From: Halomonas huangheensis
GTDB taxonomy: Bacteria; Pseudomonadota; Gammaproteobacteria; Pseudomonadales; Halomonadaceae
DNA: 64,000 bases
Assembly: GCF_001431725.1 (NCBI RefSeq)
Contig: NZ_CP013106.1
Span: forward strand, 4,154,001 to 4,218,000
Reading direction: 5' to 3'
Shown: positions 17,864-25,518 of the stretch, piece by piece
Layout: the number at the start of each line of letters is the position of its first letter
Numbering within the stretch: position 1 is the first letter of the stretch
Program-made: the position numbers and the translations under genes
Notes under the pieces: generated by a model
Told to the model about the DNA's origin: nothing
The model's input: only the letters and a program-made list of their open reading frames with translations
The model's database searches: none

Positions 17864-17928
17864 TTTAACTGCATATTGATCTTTAACTGCATATTGGTTT
17901 TTAACTGCATGTTCTGAACTGCATGTTC
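17864..17928 (+). repeat. Four imperfect direct repeats with core AACTGCAT in the two-component leader
   Basis: The core AACTGCAT occurs at 17867, 17885, 17903 and 17917; the first two units are 18 bp apart, then 18 and 14. They lie between the PmrA-like box and the response-regulator start, so they would be in the leader RNA. The about 300-base spacer between the FAH gene and this operon holds only these repeats and the box. Confidence 0.75.
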
Positions 17929-17975
17929 AGGCATTCATGCTCGGACCTTCATGGTGGTATCGACACGGAAATCCC

Positions 17976-18650
17976 ATGCGCGCATTACTGGTGGAAGATG
18001 ACCCGCTTCTGGGTGACGGCGTAAAAAGCGCTCTTGAACGCGAGGGCTATGCTGTGGATTGGTTCATGCAGGGCCACCAGGCTCTTGAGGCGACGACCAC
18101 GGAAGACTTTTCGGTGATGGTGTTGGACCTTGGATTGCCTGACATCGATGGCCTCGAACTGCTTGGTCGAGTACGTAAAGCCAGCAATCTGCCCATTCTG
18201 ATCCTGACCGCGCGTGATGCCCTCGAAGACCGCATCAAAGGCCTTGATTCCGGCGCTGACGACTACGTCCTCAAGCCTTTCGACCTACAGGAGCTGCTCG
18301 CTCGCCTGCGCGTCATCACCCGCCGAGCCTCGGGGCGCGCCAGTTCAGCCATACAGCTCGGGCCATTGAGCATTGATGAAGCCCAGCACCAGGTCTGCTG
18401 GCATGGCCACCCTGCCCCTCTGACCCGCCGTGAGTTCGCGTTGCTGGTCGAGCTGAGTCGCCAGCCCGGCCAGCTGCTGTCGCGTCCACGGCTGGAGAAT
18501 CTGCTCTACAGCTGGGGCGAAGAACTCGAATCCAATGCACTGGAAGTTCATGTTCATCATCTGCGCAAGAAGCTCGACAAGCTGCTGATCGCAACCGTGC
18601 GCGGCATTGGCTATCGCCTCAACACCGAGTGGCTGGATACGCAATCGTGA
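17976..18650 (+). CDS. OmpR-family response regulator (QseB/PmrA-like)
   Basis: Response regulator of 224 aa: receiver domain with the acidic pair E7/D8/D9, phospho-acceptor D51 in MVLDLGLPDIDG, and K in VLKPF; then a C-terminal winged helix (LTRREFALLVELSRQPGQLL ... LRKKLDKLLIATVRGIGYRL). Start ATG 17976 gives the canonical MRALLVEDD opening; the longer frame from 17937 does not belong to the family. It overlaps the kinase gene through GTGA. The upstream CTTAAG-N5-ATTAAG box fits autoregulation by a PmrA/QseB-class regulator. Confidence 0.92.
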   Translation: MRALLVEDDPLLGDGVKSALEREGYAVDWFMQGHQALEATTTEDFSVMVLDLGLPDIDGLELLGRVRKASNLPILILTARDALEDRIKGLDSGADDYVLKPFDLQELLARLRVITRRASGRASSAIQLGPLSIDEAQHQVCWHGHPAPLTRREFALLVELSRQPGQLLSRPRLENLLYSWGEELESNALEVHVHHLRKKLDKLLIATVRGIGYRLNTEWLDTQS

Positions 18651-20062
18651 TTACGTCCATCCGCCGCTACCTGTTCCGCACTCTCGCCCTGACCGTGGCG
18701 GTCCTCACCTTGCTGGTAGTGACCGCGGCCTGGCTGATTTCGCGGCATGAACTGGTGGAGATCCTTGATGCCCAACTCAGCATTACCGCTCGCGGTTTGA
18801 TGGCTAGCGTCCCCGAACACCCGAAGGCGGATGATTACCGTCGACTGGCCAACTGGCTGGACCAGGACGACAGAAGATCTCGCCTGTACTCTGCTGCGGG
18901 GGTTGATGACGCCAATGCGCACTCCGATTGGCCGGGTCGCCTGTTTCATCATGAAGAGCGCAAACTGGGGCTCGGCCTGTGGAATGCTGCACAGCAACCG
19001 CTGCTGATCGGCCCCGGCTGGCAGAAGGCCGACAACGCCATGGCTGCCCCGCGGGAAGAAGGGCTGGCATGGGAGCAATATGCTGGCCATCAATGGCGAG
19101 TGCTCAGCATCTTCGATGAACAACGCGGTATATGGATACGCCTGGGGATCGAGCAGGAGTTTCTCGATCACATCATGATGCGCATCGCCGCCAACCATCT
19201 GTGGCCGATGCTGTTGATACTGTCGCTGGCCCTATGGTGGGTACTGCGCCTGATCCGCCGTAGCCTGACGCCCATTGATCAGCTATCGCGTCAGGTCGAG
19301 AATCGTTCCGCCGAAACCCTGCAGCACATTGATGTCGAGATGCCCCGCGAGCTGCACGGCCTGCAATCGGCGCTCAATGACTTCATCCAACGTCTGAAAC
19401 AGACTCTCGAACGAGAACGGCGCTTTACCGCCGACGCCGCTCATGAGATGCGAACTCCGCTGTCGGTGGTCAAGATTCATCTCGATAACGCACTGGCAGG
19501 CGAACATGATGCGCTGCCCAAGGCTCGCCAGGGCATCGAACGCCTGCAACGGGTCGTCGAGCAGTTGCTGATTCTGGCGCGTTTCGACCGCCAGCAATTT
19601 GCCGAAAGCCAACCCATGGATCTACGCGCGGTGGTGCTCGACATGGCAGCAGAGCTGTGGCCTCTCGCTCAAGCGCGTCAGCAGCAGTTGGAAGTCCGCC
19701 AGGCGATGTCGGCGACCATCACCGCCAATACCACTGAAATCGGTATTCTGGTGCGTAATCTTCTCGACAACGCCTTGCGCTATACCCCTGAAGGTGGCCG
19801 GATAGAAGTCACCCTGATCACACATCAGCATGGCATCACACTGAGCGTTACCGACAACGGCCCCGGCATTCCTGAACACCGGCTGCCAACCATTACCGAC
19901 CGCTTCCATCGCGCCAGCCAACAGACCACCAGCGGCAGTGGCCTCGGGTTATCCATCGTGGTGGCACTGGCCGAACGCCATGCTGCAACGCTGTCGTTAA
20001 GCAACGCCGATCAGGGCGGATTGGTGGCAACGCTGGAATGGCCTGTATCCCCTCGCCTTTAA
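18647..20062 (+). CDS. Sensor histidine kinase (QseC/PmrB-like)
   Basis: Membrane histidine kinase of 471 aa. TM1 (residues about 9-31), a periplasmic sensor segment of about 145 residues, TM2 (about 186-204), a short linker, then the dimerisation domain with the phospho-accepting histidine H266 in AAHEMRTPLSVV and the ATPase domain with N box RNLLDNALRYTPEGG, G1 DNGPGIPE and G2 GSGLGLSIV. Start GTG 18647 overlaps the regulator's stop (GTGA); an ATG at 18629 would overlap by 22 bases. The stimulus is unknown; metals, low Mg2+ or cationic peptides are usual for the class. Confidence 0.9.
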   Translation: MITSIRRYLFRTLALTVAVLTLLVVTAAWLISRHELVEILDAQLSITARGLMASVPEHPKADDYRRLANWLDQDDRRSRLYSAAGVDDANAHSDWPGRLFHHEERKLGLGLWNAAQQPLLIGPGWQKADNAMAAPREEGLAWEQYAGHQWRVLSIFDEQRGIWIRLGIEQEFLDHIMMRIAANHLWPMLLILSLALWWVLRLIRRSLTPIDQLSRQVENRSAETLQHIDVEMPRELHGLQSALNDFIQRLKQTLERERRFTADAAHEMRTPLSVVKIHLDNALAGEHDALPKARQGIERLQRVVEQLLILARFDRQQFAESQPMDLRAVVLDMAAELWPLAQARQQQLEVRQAMSATITANTTEIGILVRNLLDNALRYTPEGGRIEVTLITHQHGITLSVTDNGPGIPEHRLPTITDRFHRASQQTTSGSGLGLSIVVALAERHAATLSLSNADQGGLVATLEWPVSPRL

Positions 20063-20122
20063 TGGCACTATCTACGCTGACCTTGTCGCTTCCAGAACCT
20101 TCATTTCACAGCAGAGACGAGC

Positions 20123-20626
20123 GTGATACAGATCATTGAGGATGACCTGTCGAGTGCGGAGATGATTGCGCTGATCCGCACTCACCTGACCAACCTGCAG
20201 GAACTGGCACCGGACTCGCCGCCACAAAGCCGTCACGCGCTGTCACTGGATGACCTGCGGCGTCGCGATGTGACGTTATGGGGTGCCTGGCATGGGCCGA
20301 CACTCGCAGGCTGTGTTGCCCTCAAGGTACTGAGTGCCAGACATGGCGAGATCAAGTCGATGCGCACCGCAACGGGCTTCGAGCGCCAGGGCATCGCCTC
20401 ACTGATGCTTGAGCACCTTATCTGTGTGGCAAAGGAGCGCGGCCTCTATCGACTGAGCCTGGAAACCGGCTCTCAACCAGGCTTCGCCCCCGCTCGGGCC
20501 TTCTATCAGCGCCACGGGTTCAAGGAATGCCAGCCCTTTGCTGAATACGTGGAAGACCCCAATAGCGTCTACATGAGTCTGGAGCTGGCCGATCAGCAGG
20601 CAATACCGGCGGAGCCAGTGACATGA
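20123..20626 (+). CDS. GNAT-family N-acetyltransferase
   Basis: Acetyl-CoA dependent acetyltransferase of 167 aa. The acetyl-CoA binding loop is visible in TGFERQGIASLMLEHL and the C-terminal GNAT segment in RAFYQRHGFKEC. Start is GTG 20123. The pattern resembles PhnO/YsnE-like proteins but the substrate cannot be named. Its stop overlaps the next gene in an ATGA junction. Confidence 0.85.
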   Translation: MIQIIEDDLSSAEMIALIRTHLTNLQELAPDSPPQSRHALSLDDLRRRDVTLWGAWHGPTLAGCVALKVLSARHGEIKSMRTATGFERQGIASLMLEHLICVAKERGLYRLSLETGSQPGFAPARAFYQRHGFKECQPFAEYVEDPNSVYMSLELADQQAIPAEPVT

Positions 20627-21588
20627 GCCAGAGAGTGATCCAGAGCAAGAGCGCACTCAGCGACGAAGGTGAGGCAGGTGATCAGGACGACCTCCCGGAA
20701 GGAGCTCTCAATGTCGCCTTCTCAAGCAAAGGCACGGTATGTCGCGGTTGGCATTTTGCGCCCACTCAACAGCCGGCTCACTCCACCGTGCTGATGGCCC
20801 ATGGACTCGGTGGCACGATCGATGGCGGGCTGGTCGACTACGCCCGTCAACTATCGCGGGCTGGCTATCGCGTGGTGGCCTTCGACTACCGCTACTTCGG
20901 CCGCTCCGATGGTAAGCCCCGTCAACTACTGACCGTTGGTGATCAATTGGCCGACTGGACTGCGGCCATCACTTTTACCCAACGCCTCGACCCATCCGCT
21001 CCTCTAGTGCTTTGGGGAACGTCCTTCTCGAGTGGCCATGTAGCGAGTCTAGCGGCACGACGTGAAGACATCGCGGCGGTGATCGCCATGAATCCCATGC
21101 TGGATGGTTTGTCTTCGGTTCTCGCCAAATTGCGAGAGAGTGGCTGGATGCCAGTGCTCAAGCTGACGCTTGGCGCCTTCGAGGATTACTTGCGTGGACT
21201 GGTCGGCATCGCACCGAAATACGTGGCCATTGTTGGAGAGCCCGGTGATCTCGCAGCGATGACCGCTCCTGACGCCGAACAAGGCGTCACCCGCTTTGCC
21301 GCCGACAACTTCGTCAACAGCATGTCAGCCCGTATGTTGCTGACACTGGGACTGTATCGCCCTATCCGTCGCGCCGGACGCATCCGCTGCCCGGTGCTGC
21401 TGCAACTCTGCCTGCGCGATAGCGTTACCCCTGTCGCTGCTGCTTACCGGACCGCCGCTCGTCTTGGTCGCCGAGCCACAGTAAAGACCTACGACGCCGG
21501 CCATTTCGATATCTATCAGGGAGAACTGCAGGAGGCCTTTCTACATGACCAGCTCATCTTCCTGGAGCGTGCGCTAAGTCACACGTAG
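20623..21588 (+). CDS. Alpha/beta-hydrolase fold protein
   Basis: Soluble alpha/beta hydrolase of 321 aa, starting at an ATG that overlaps the acetyltransferase stop. The oxyanion-hole segment is MAHGLGG, the nucleophile elbow GTSFSSGH places the catalytic serine, and AGHFDIY near the C-terminus supplies the histidine. A residue such as D in LCLRDSVTP probably completes the triad. Esterase, peptidase or acyl-transfer activity is possible; no substrate is evident. Confidence 0.82.
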   Translation: MSQRVIQSKSALSDEGEAGDQDDLPEGALNVAFSSKGTVCRGWHFAPTQQPAHSTVLMAHGLGGTIDGGLVDYARQLSRAGYRVVAFDYRYFGRSDGKPRQLLTVGDQLADWTAAITFTQRLDPSAPLVLWGTSFSSGHVASLAARREDIAAVIAMNPMLDGLSSVLAKLRESGWMPVLKLTLGAFEDYLRGLVGIAPKYVAIVGEPGDLAAMTAPDAEQGVTRFAADNFVNSMSARMLLTLGLYRPIRRAGRIRCPVLLQLCLRDSVTPVAAAYRTAARLGRRATVKTYDAGHFDIYQGELQEAFLHDQLIFLERALSHT

Positions 21589-21684
21589 TTCCAGGCCACT
21601 AAGTCTATAAAGTCCATATAGCTCAAAGCCTACATATCATCATGCGACACCGGTTGCGCGGTTATACTGCCTCGCTCCGGCTCA

Positions 21685-21730
21685 CGTGAACGATGAAAAG
21701 TGCGTGAACGATGAAAAGTACGTGAGCAAG
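21685..21730 (+). repeat. 18-bp tandem repeat upstream of pgpA
   Basis: Two adjacent 18-base units (21685-21702 and 21703-21720) differ only in the last base, followed by the degenerate start of a third. They stand in the spacer before pgpA and probably lie in its leader. The open frame through them overlaps pgpA in another frame and does not look coding. Confidence 0.75.
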
Positions 21731-21776
21731 GCACTGGCAGCATTGAAGAAACATCTGGAATATCTCAGGAGCACTG

Positions 21777-22256
21777 ATGCAGGACATTCTGATATGGCTG
21801 GCCTCGGGACTTGGCCTCGGCTACTCCCCCTGGGCACCGGGGACCGTCGGCTCACTACTCGGGCTGCCGCTGGCCTGGTGGTTACTGAGTCTGCCGCGTT
21901 ATCGGCGCTCCATCATCACCGCGATTCTGATCGTCGCCGCCGTGCCGCTATGTGATGCCGCATCCATCTGGCTGGGGGGTGGTGATGTACAACAGATCGT
22001 TGCCGATGAAATCGTCGCCATGCCGCTGACGGTTATCTTCCTGACCACTGCGACTCGAGCATGGAGCGTACCTCTCGGCTATGCCCTGTTCCGCGTGTTC
22101 GATATTCTCAAGCCGTTTCCCGTGAGCTGGGCAGAAGGCCTCGGTGGCGGAGGCGGACTCGGCATCGTTGCCGATGATGTCGTCGCGGCCATCTATGCTG
22201 CGATCATCATCGCCGTGGTTGCCTGGATGGTACACAAGAGGCGCCAGCAGCACTGA
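21777..22256 (+). CDS. pgpA: Phosphatidylglycerophosphatase A
   Basis: Inner-membrane phosphatase that removes phosphate from phosphatidylglycerophosphate to give phosphatidylglycerol; 159 aa. The family motifs SPWAPGTVGSLLGLP near the N-terminus and DEIVAMPL in the middle are present, along with several hydrophobic segments. Its usual partners (thiL, nusB) are not in this window, so it is a detached copy. A hairpin terminator follows at 22290. Confidence 0.92.
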   Translation: MQDILIWLASGLGLGYSPWAPGTVGSLLGLPLAWWLLSLPRYRRSIITAILIVAAVPLCDAASIWLGGGDVQQIVADEIVAMPLTVIFLTTATRAWSVPLGYALFRVFDILKPFPVSWAEGLGGGGGLGIVADDVVAAIYAAIIIAVVAWMVHKRRQQH

Positions 22257-22289
22257 TCCTCACGAATCAGCCGTTCAGCCTGCAGCAAC

Positions 22290-22327
22290 GGAAAGCCCCG
22301 ACCATCTCTCGATGGCCGGGGCTTTCC
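22290..22327 (+). terminator. Hairpin terminator after pgpA
   Basis: A 16-bp stem with one mismatch (22290-22305 with 22312-22327, GGAAAGCCCCG... pairing with ...CGGGGCTTTCC) closes on a six-base loop 33 bases after the pgpA stop. Confidence 0.8.
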
Positions 22328-22482
22328 AGATCAGTATCTGACATCACAGTGCCCCGTTCTCGAGGTCCTGCACTCAACCCTCTTGCGACACGCGAGAACT
22401 CGTCATCTGTAGATCGTCAGAGATACATAAAAAAGTCATAGTTCCTGTGCATCATACGCCTCTCACCCGCTTAGGCTCGCGA

Positions 22483-22499
22483 AGAAGCTGTCAGCTTCT
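22483..22499. promoter_or_regulatory. 17-bp perfect palindrome upstream of the zinc-ribbon genes
   Basis: AGAAGCTG-T-CAGCTTCT is a perfect dyad centred 51 bases before the first zinc-ribbon gene. It lacks a T-run and the loop is one base, so it is more likely an operator than a terminator. The rest of the 285-base spacer shows only the pgpA terminator and an AT-rich stretch around 22425-22440. Confidence 0.5.
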
Positions 22500-22541
22500 G
22501 ATCGCAGTGCCAATATCGCCATCGCAGGGGACAAGAACGCC

Positions 22542-22772
22542 ATGATGTACTACCCGATCAGCTGTACTCGTTGCGGATGCACTCGGCAAAGCCTGCCCCA
22601 TGGCACGCAAAGCTGGGAGCCTATCCATTGCCATGAATGCGGTGAGTTTCTCGGAACTCGTGATCAATGGGATGAGTGGCAGACAATCAGCTATGCCGTA
22701 AAGATGCTCAATATGTCACGTGCCCTGTTGCTGCGCATGGCCCGGGAACGTACCGCGACGGGGAGTTCGTGA
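22542..22772 (+). CDS. Small zinc-ribbon protein 1
   Basis: Protein of 76 aa with an N-terminal zinc ribbon: SCTRCGC (CxxC at residues 8-11) and HCHECG about 20 residues later, four cysteines that fit one Zn2+ site. The C-terminal half is a predicted helix (YAVKMLNMSRALLLRMARERTA). ATG 22542 follows AGGGGA; ATG 22545 is an alternative. It ends three bases before the next small gene, which also has a zinc ribbon. I do not recognise a named family. DNA, RNA or protein binding is plausible. Confidence 0.65.
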   Translation: MMYYPISCTRCGCTRQSLPHGTQSWEPIHCHECGEFLGTRDQWDEWQTISYAVKMLNMSRALLLRMARERTATGSS

Positions 22773-22774
22773 AC

Positions 22775-22966
22775 ATGATTTCGGTCACTCTCGACCTGAC
22801 CTGCTCGGTGTGTGGTTTCAGCCGCTTTCTATTGCCCATCCATCAGTTGGATGACGCCAACGTATGTTGCGCCAATTGCGCCGCTTACACGTGCAAGGCA
22901 CTGGATCTCGAGCGCGTGTTGTCGGCTGTCCAGCACAAACCGCAAACGCCGCAACCATCGCTGTAA
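22775..22966 (+). CDS. Small zinc-ribbon protein 2
   Basis: Protein of 63 aa with a CxxC pair in LTCSVCGFSRF and a second pair in NVCCANCAAYTC. The spacing of the pairs is similar to that of the neighbour upstream, so the two may be diverged duplicates. ATG 22775 is the likely start; GTG 22769 overlaps the stop of gene 1 (GTGA) and would add two residues. The C-terminal tail is polar and proline-rich. Function unknown. Confidence 0.6.
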   Translation: MISVTLDLTCSVCGFSRFLLPIHQLDDANVCCANCAAYTCKALDLERVLSAVQHKPQTPQPSL

Positions 22967-23002
22967 ACCGCGCCAATGTAAATGACACCAGTACAAGCTT
23001 AG

Positions 23003-23641
23003 TTAGATGTCCGGCACCAGATGCCGGTCAAAACCGGCATCAATCAGCGCACGCCATGCCTGCAATACATCATCAGGAACAGCGACAGGCGTCTGATAAC
23101 CAAGCTGGGGATACACCAGCAGTCGGTGTACATCACCCACCATCTCCTCGACCAACCCCAGCACCCCGATCTGATTCGACACTTGCTCGGGAAACTGGAT
23201 ATCGGGGGCGCTGACGGCGACTTCCACCTGTGGCCACTGAATCGGCAACGTCTGCTGTACGCGGCGAATGGAATTCGGCTTGGTGACAAAGGTCACTCGC
23301 CGTACCCCCTCCAACATCTTCCGGGACAGCGCGATATTCTCGGCGAAGTTGGTTGCCTTGCACTCCAGGATCAGTTGCTGGTCTGCAATGCCGTTGGCCC
23401 ACGCTCGCTCGGCGAACACTTCCGCTTCCGTGGATGACCACAGGTAACGCGTCCAGTTGCCCATGCTGCCGGAAATCAGCATGCGTGGCGCCACTCCTCG
23501 ATGGATCAGCTCGCATGCATGATCGCACACCCGCAGGTCATAGGAGCCGCACACCACAAGCGCATCACTGTTCGGCAGCCAGGCATTGCCGGCAGCGAGA
23601 AACTCCCAGAGGCACCTGGCATGACGCATGGTTGATGTCAT
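23003..23641 (-). CDS. YdcF-like DUF218 protein
   Basis: Soluble protein of 212 aa of the DUF218/YdcF family. Typical features are DALVVCGSYDLRVCDHACEL near the N-terminus (the motif in which a nucleotide- or SAM-binding site is proposed for the family), MLISGSMGNWT, and ATNFAENIALSRKML, matching the family's T.eNa..s segment. ATG 23641 follows GGGAGGAG. It starts 22 bases after the TetR stop, so it may be co-transcribed with the regulator. Biochemical role is not known. Confidence 0.8.
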   Translation of the reverse strand: MTSTMRHARCLWEFLAAGNAWLPNSDALVVCGSYDLRVCDHACELIHRGVAPRMLISGSMGNWTRYLWSSTEAEVFAERAWANGIADQQLILECKATNFAENIALSRKMLEGVRRVTFVTKPNSIRRVQQTLPIQWPQVEVAVSAPDIQFPEQVSNQIGVLGLVEEMVGDVHRLLVYPQLGYQTPVAVPDDVLQAWRALIDAGFDRHLVPDI

Positions 23642-23663
23642 CGATTGCTCTCCTCCCTGAGGC

Positions 23664-24368
23664 TCACTGAGATGGGGCGGCGAGTGCCCCGACAATAGCG
23701 CGGGAAAAGCCATCTTCCACATAGTCCACGCTACCATCGGCAAGGCCTAATATGCGATCCACCACCACACCCTGAAAGCGCAGCGCCTGATCCAGTTCAT
23801 CGGCCGCTGTATCAGCCTCGTCGGTGCCGGCCGCATTCATGGCTCGCGCCACGGTGCGATAGCTGGCTGCCCCAAGCTGCAGGATAGTCTCCGCCGCCAG
23901 ATGCGCATCAGGCACATCGAAACGGCCCTCCTGACGCCCCTGCTCGATAATGCGTGCCAGCAAGGGCGTAACCACCGCCATCGAGGCGGTATTGATGCGA
24001 TGGTAGAGCACCTGATTACCGGGCTGGAAAAGCGTCTCGAACAGCCCACGCATCTGCGGCACCTGCTCCACCTTCATCTTGCGCGCCCGTGACAGAAAGG
24101 CGTTGAGTCGAGCCAGCGCATCGAGATCAGGGCTCTCCATCACATCCGACAGTTGCGCCATGCTGGCACTGGCCAGGCGTTCGACCAGCGCCTCGAGGAC
24201 TTCTTCCTTGGAAGTGAAGTGGTGATAAAAGCCACCCTTGGACAGACCGGCATGCTGAATCAGTTCATTGACCGTGGTCTTGTCGTAGCCACGTTCGAAG
24301 AACAGTGCCTGGGCACTGTCCAGTAATTCGCCGCGCCGCTGTTCCGCGGACTTTATCTGGCGAGCCAT
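23664..24368 (-). CDS. TetR-family transcriptional regulator
   Basis: Repressor of 234 aa with an N-terminal TetR helix-turn-helix (ARELLDSAQ-like helix, then FFERGYDKTTVNELIQHAGL followed by SKGGFYHHFTSKEEVLEAL). It is divergent from the ABC exporter operon starting at 24466, and two copies of a 17-bp operator-like sequence lie in the promoter between them. Repression of the exporter and of itself, relieved by an exported compound, is the likely role. Confidence 0.9.
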   Translation of the reverse strand: MARQIKSAEQRRGELLDSAQALFFERGYDKTTVNELIQHAGLSKGGFYHHFTSKEEVLEALVERLASASMAQLSDVMESPDLDALARLNAFLSRARKMKVEQVPQMRGLFETLFQPGNQVLYHRINTASMAVVTPLLARIIEQGRQEGRFDVPDAHLAAETILQLGAASYRTVARAMNAAGTDEADTAADELDQALRFQGVVVDRILGLADGSVDYVEDGFSRAIVGALAAPSQ

Positions 24369-24399
24369 GATGAGTTCCCCGTAGAGTCCAGAATAATGC

Positions 24400-24449
24400 T
24401 TGACCCGTTACCGACCGATGGTCTGTAATTGGACCGACCGTCGGTCTGT
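24400..24449 (+). promoter_or_regulatory. ABC exporter promoter with two TetR-type operators
   Basis: Two copies of a 17-base sequence starting ACCGACCG and ending GGTCTGT (24410-24426 and 24433-24449) differ at two positions. The second copy contains a perfect dyad GACCGAC-C-GTCGGTC (24432-24446). A promoter TTGACC (24400-24405) and TGTAAT (24424-24429) with an 18-base spacer overlaps the first operator. A repressor bound here would block the exporter promoter directly. Confidence 0.7.
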
Positions 24450-24465
24450 TAAAGGTAACTCGGGA

Positions 24466-25518
24466 ATGAAGCCCGCGCAATCCAGGTTGTCTACCATCAT
24501 ACGCCGCTTGTTGCGTCTGCTGCTCGTACTGGCGCTGCTCGCCGGCTGCGCCCTGGCCATCTGGTGGGCCATGCGCCCCACTCCGGTGACAACAGTGACT
24601 CCGGTTCGCGGTGACGCCGCCGAAATCGTCTACGCCACAGGCGTCGTCGAGCCCCGCGACTGGGCGCAACTGGCTCCGCTGGCGCGTGGCCGTATCGAAT
24701 ACCTGTGCCAGTGTGAAGGCGAATGGGTCGAACAGGGCAGCGTTCTGGCCCGCCTCGATGATCGCGAAGCGAAGGCCCGGCTGGAGGAGTTGACGACACG
24801 CGCCGCCCAGGCCGACGACGACCTGGCGCGTATGGAGCGACTCGCCCAGCAGCGGGCTGTCAGCCAACAGTCGCTGGATCAGGCTCGCAGCGATGCCTAC
24901 CGTGCTCGTGCACTGGCGAGTGCACAGGAAACACTGCTCGATCACCATGTGCTGCGCGCACCCCTGGCGGGAGAAGTGCTGCGCCAGGACGCCGAAATTG
25001 GTGAGATCGCCGGACCTGATCAGGCACTGTTCTGGGTCGGTCAACCCCAGAAGCTGCAAGTGGTCGCAGAGGTCAATGAAGAAGACATTCCCGACGTCGA
25101 GTCAGGACAGCGCGTACTGATCCATGCCGATGCGTTTCCCGAGCGGAAACTGGAAGCCAAGGTTATACGGGTCACTCCCAAGGGCGACCCGGTGGCACGG
25201 ACATACCGTGTCTATCTCGAATTGCCCGAAGGAACACCGCTGCGCATCGGTATGAGTGTCGAAGCCAATATCATCACCCGTGTGGTCAACAACGCTCAGT
25301 TGCTGCCTATCGAGGCTTTCCAACAGGATGAAGTGTTCATCGTCGACAATGACGAGGCGCAGCGACGCACACTGGACGTGGGGATCCGTGGTACGGAGCG
25401 CGTGGAAGTGGTGACACCACTGGAGGAAGGGACACAAGTCATCTCACCCTGGCCGACAGAACTGTCGGAGGGTGATCAGGTCACCATCAGCGCCGGAGAC
25501 AGCGCATGGTACCCCTGA
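24466..25518 (+). CDS. ABC exporter membrane-fusion protein (HlyD/DevB-like)
   Basis: Periplasmic adaptor of 350 aa anchored by one N-terminal helix (residues about 16-35). The biotinyl-lipoyl-like half motifs are visible before and after a short coiled-coil hairpin (about residues 105-160, with AVSQQSLDQARSDAYRARAL), followed by a beta-barrel domain. Start ATG 24466 gives the charged stretch before the anchor helix. It should link the permease to an outer-membrane channel. It is the first gene of a three-gene operon and overlaps the permease gene by 13 bases. Confidence 0.87.
   Translation: MKPAQSRLSTIIRRLLRLLLVLALLAGCALAIWWAMRPTPVTTVTPVRGDAAEIVYATGVVEPRDWAQLAPLARGRIEYLCQCEGEWVEQGSVLARLDDREAKARLEELTTRAAQADDDLARMERLAQQRAVSQQSLDQARSDAYRARALASAQETLLDHHVLRAPLAGEVLRQDAEIGEIAGPDQALFWVGQPQKLQVVAEVNEEDIPDVESGQRVLIHADAFPERKLEAKVIRVTPKGDPVARTYRVYLELPEGTPLRIGMSVEANIITRVVNNAQLLPIEAFQQDEVFIVDNDEAQRRTLDVGIRGTERVEVVTPLEEGTQVISPWPTELSEGDQVTISAGDSAWYP

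Noticed and set aside
21686-21955. 89-residue frame across the 18-bp repeats
   Set aside because: It runs into pgpA in another frame; the repeated MNDEKCVNDEKYV start comes from the tandem repeat.
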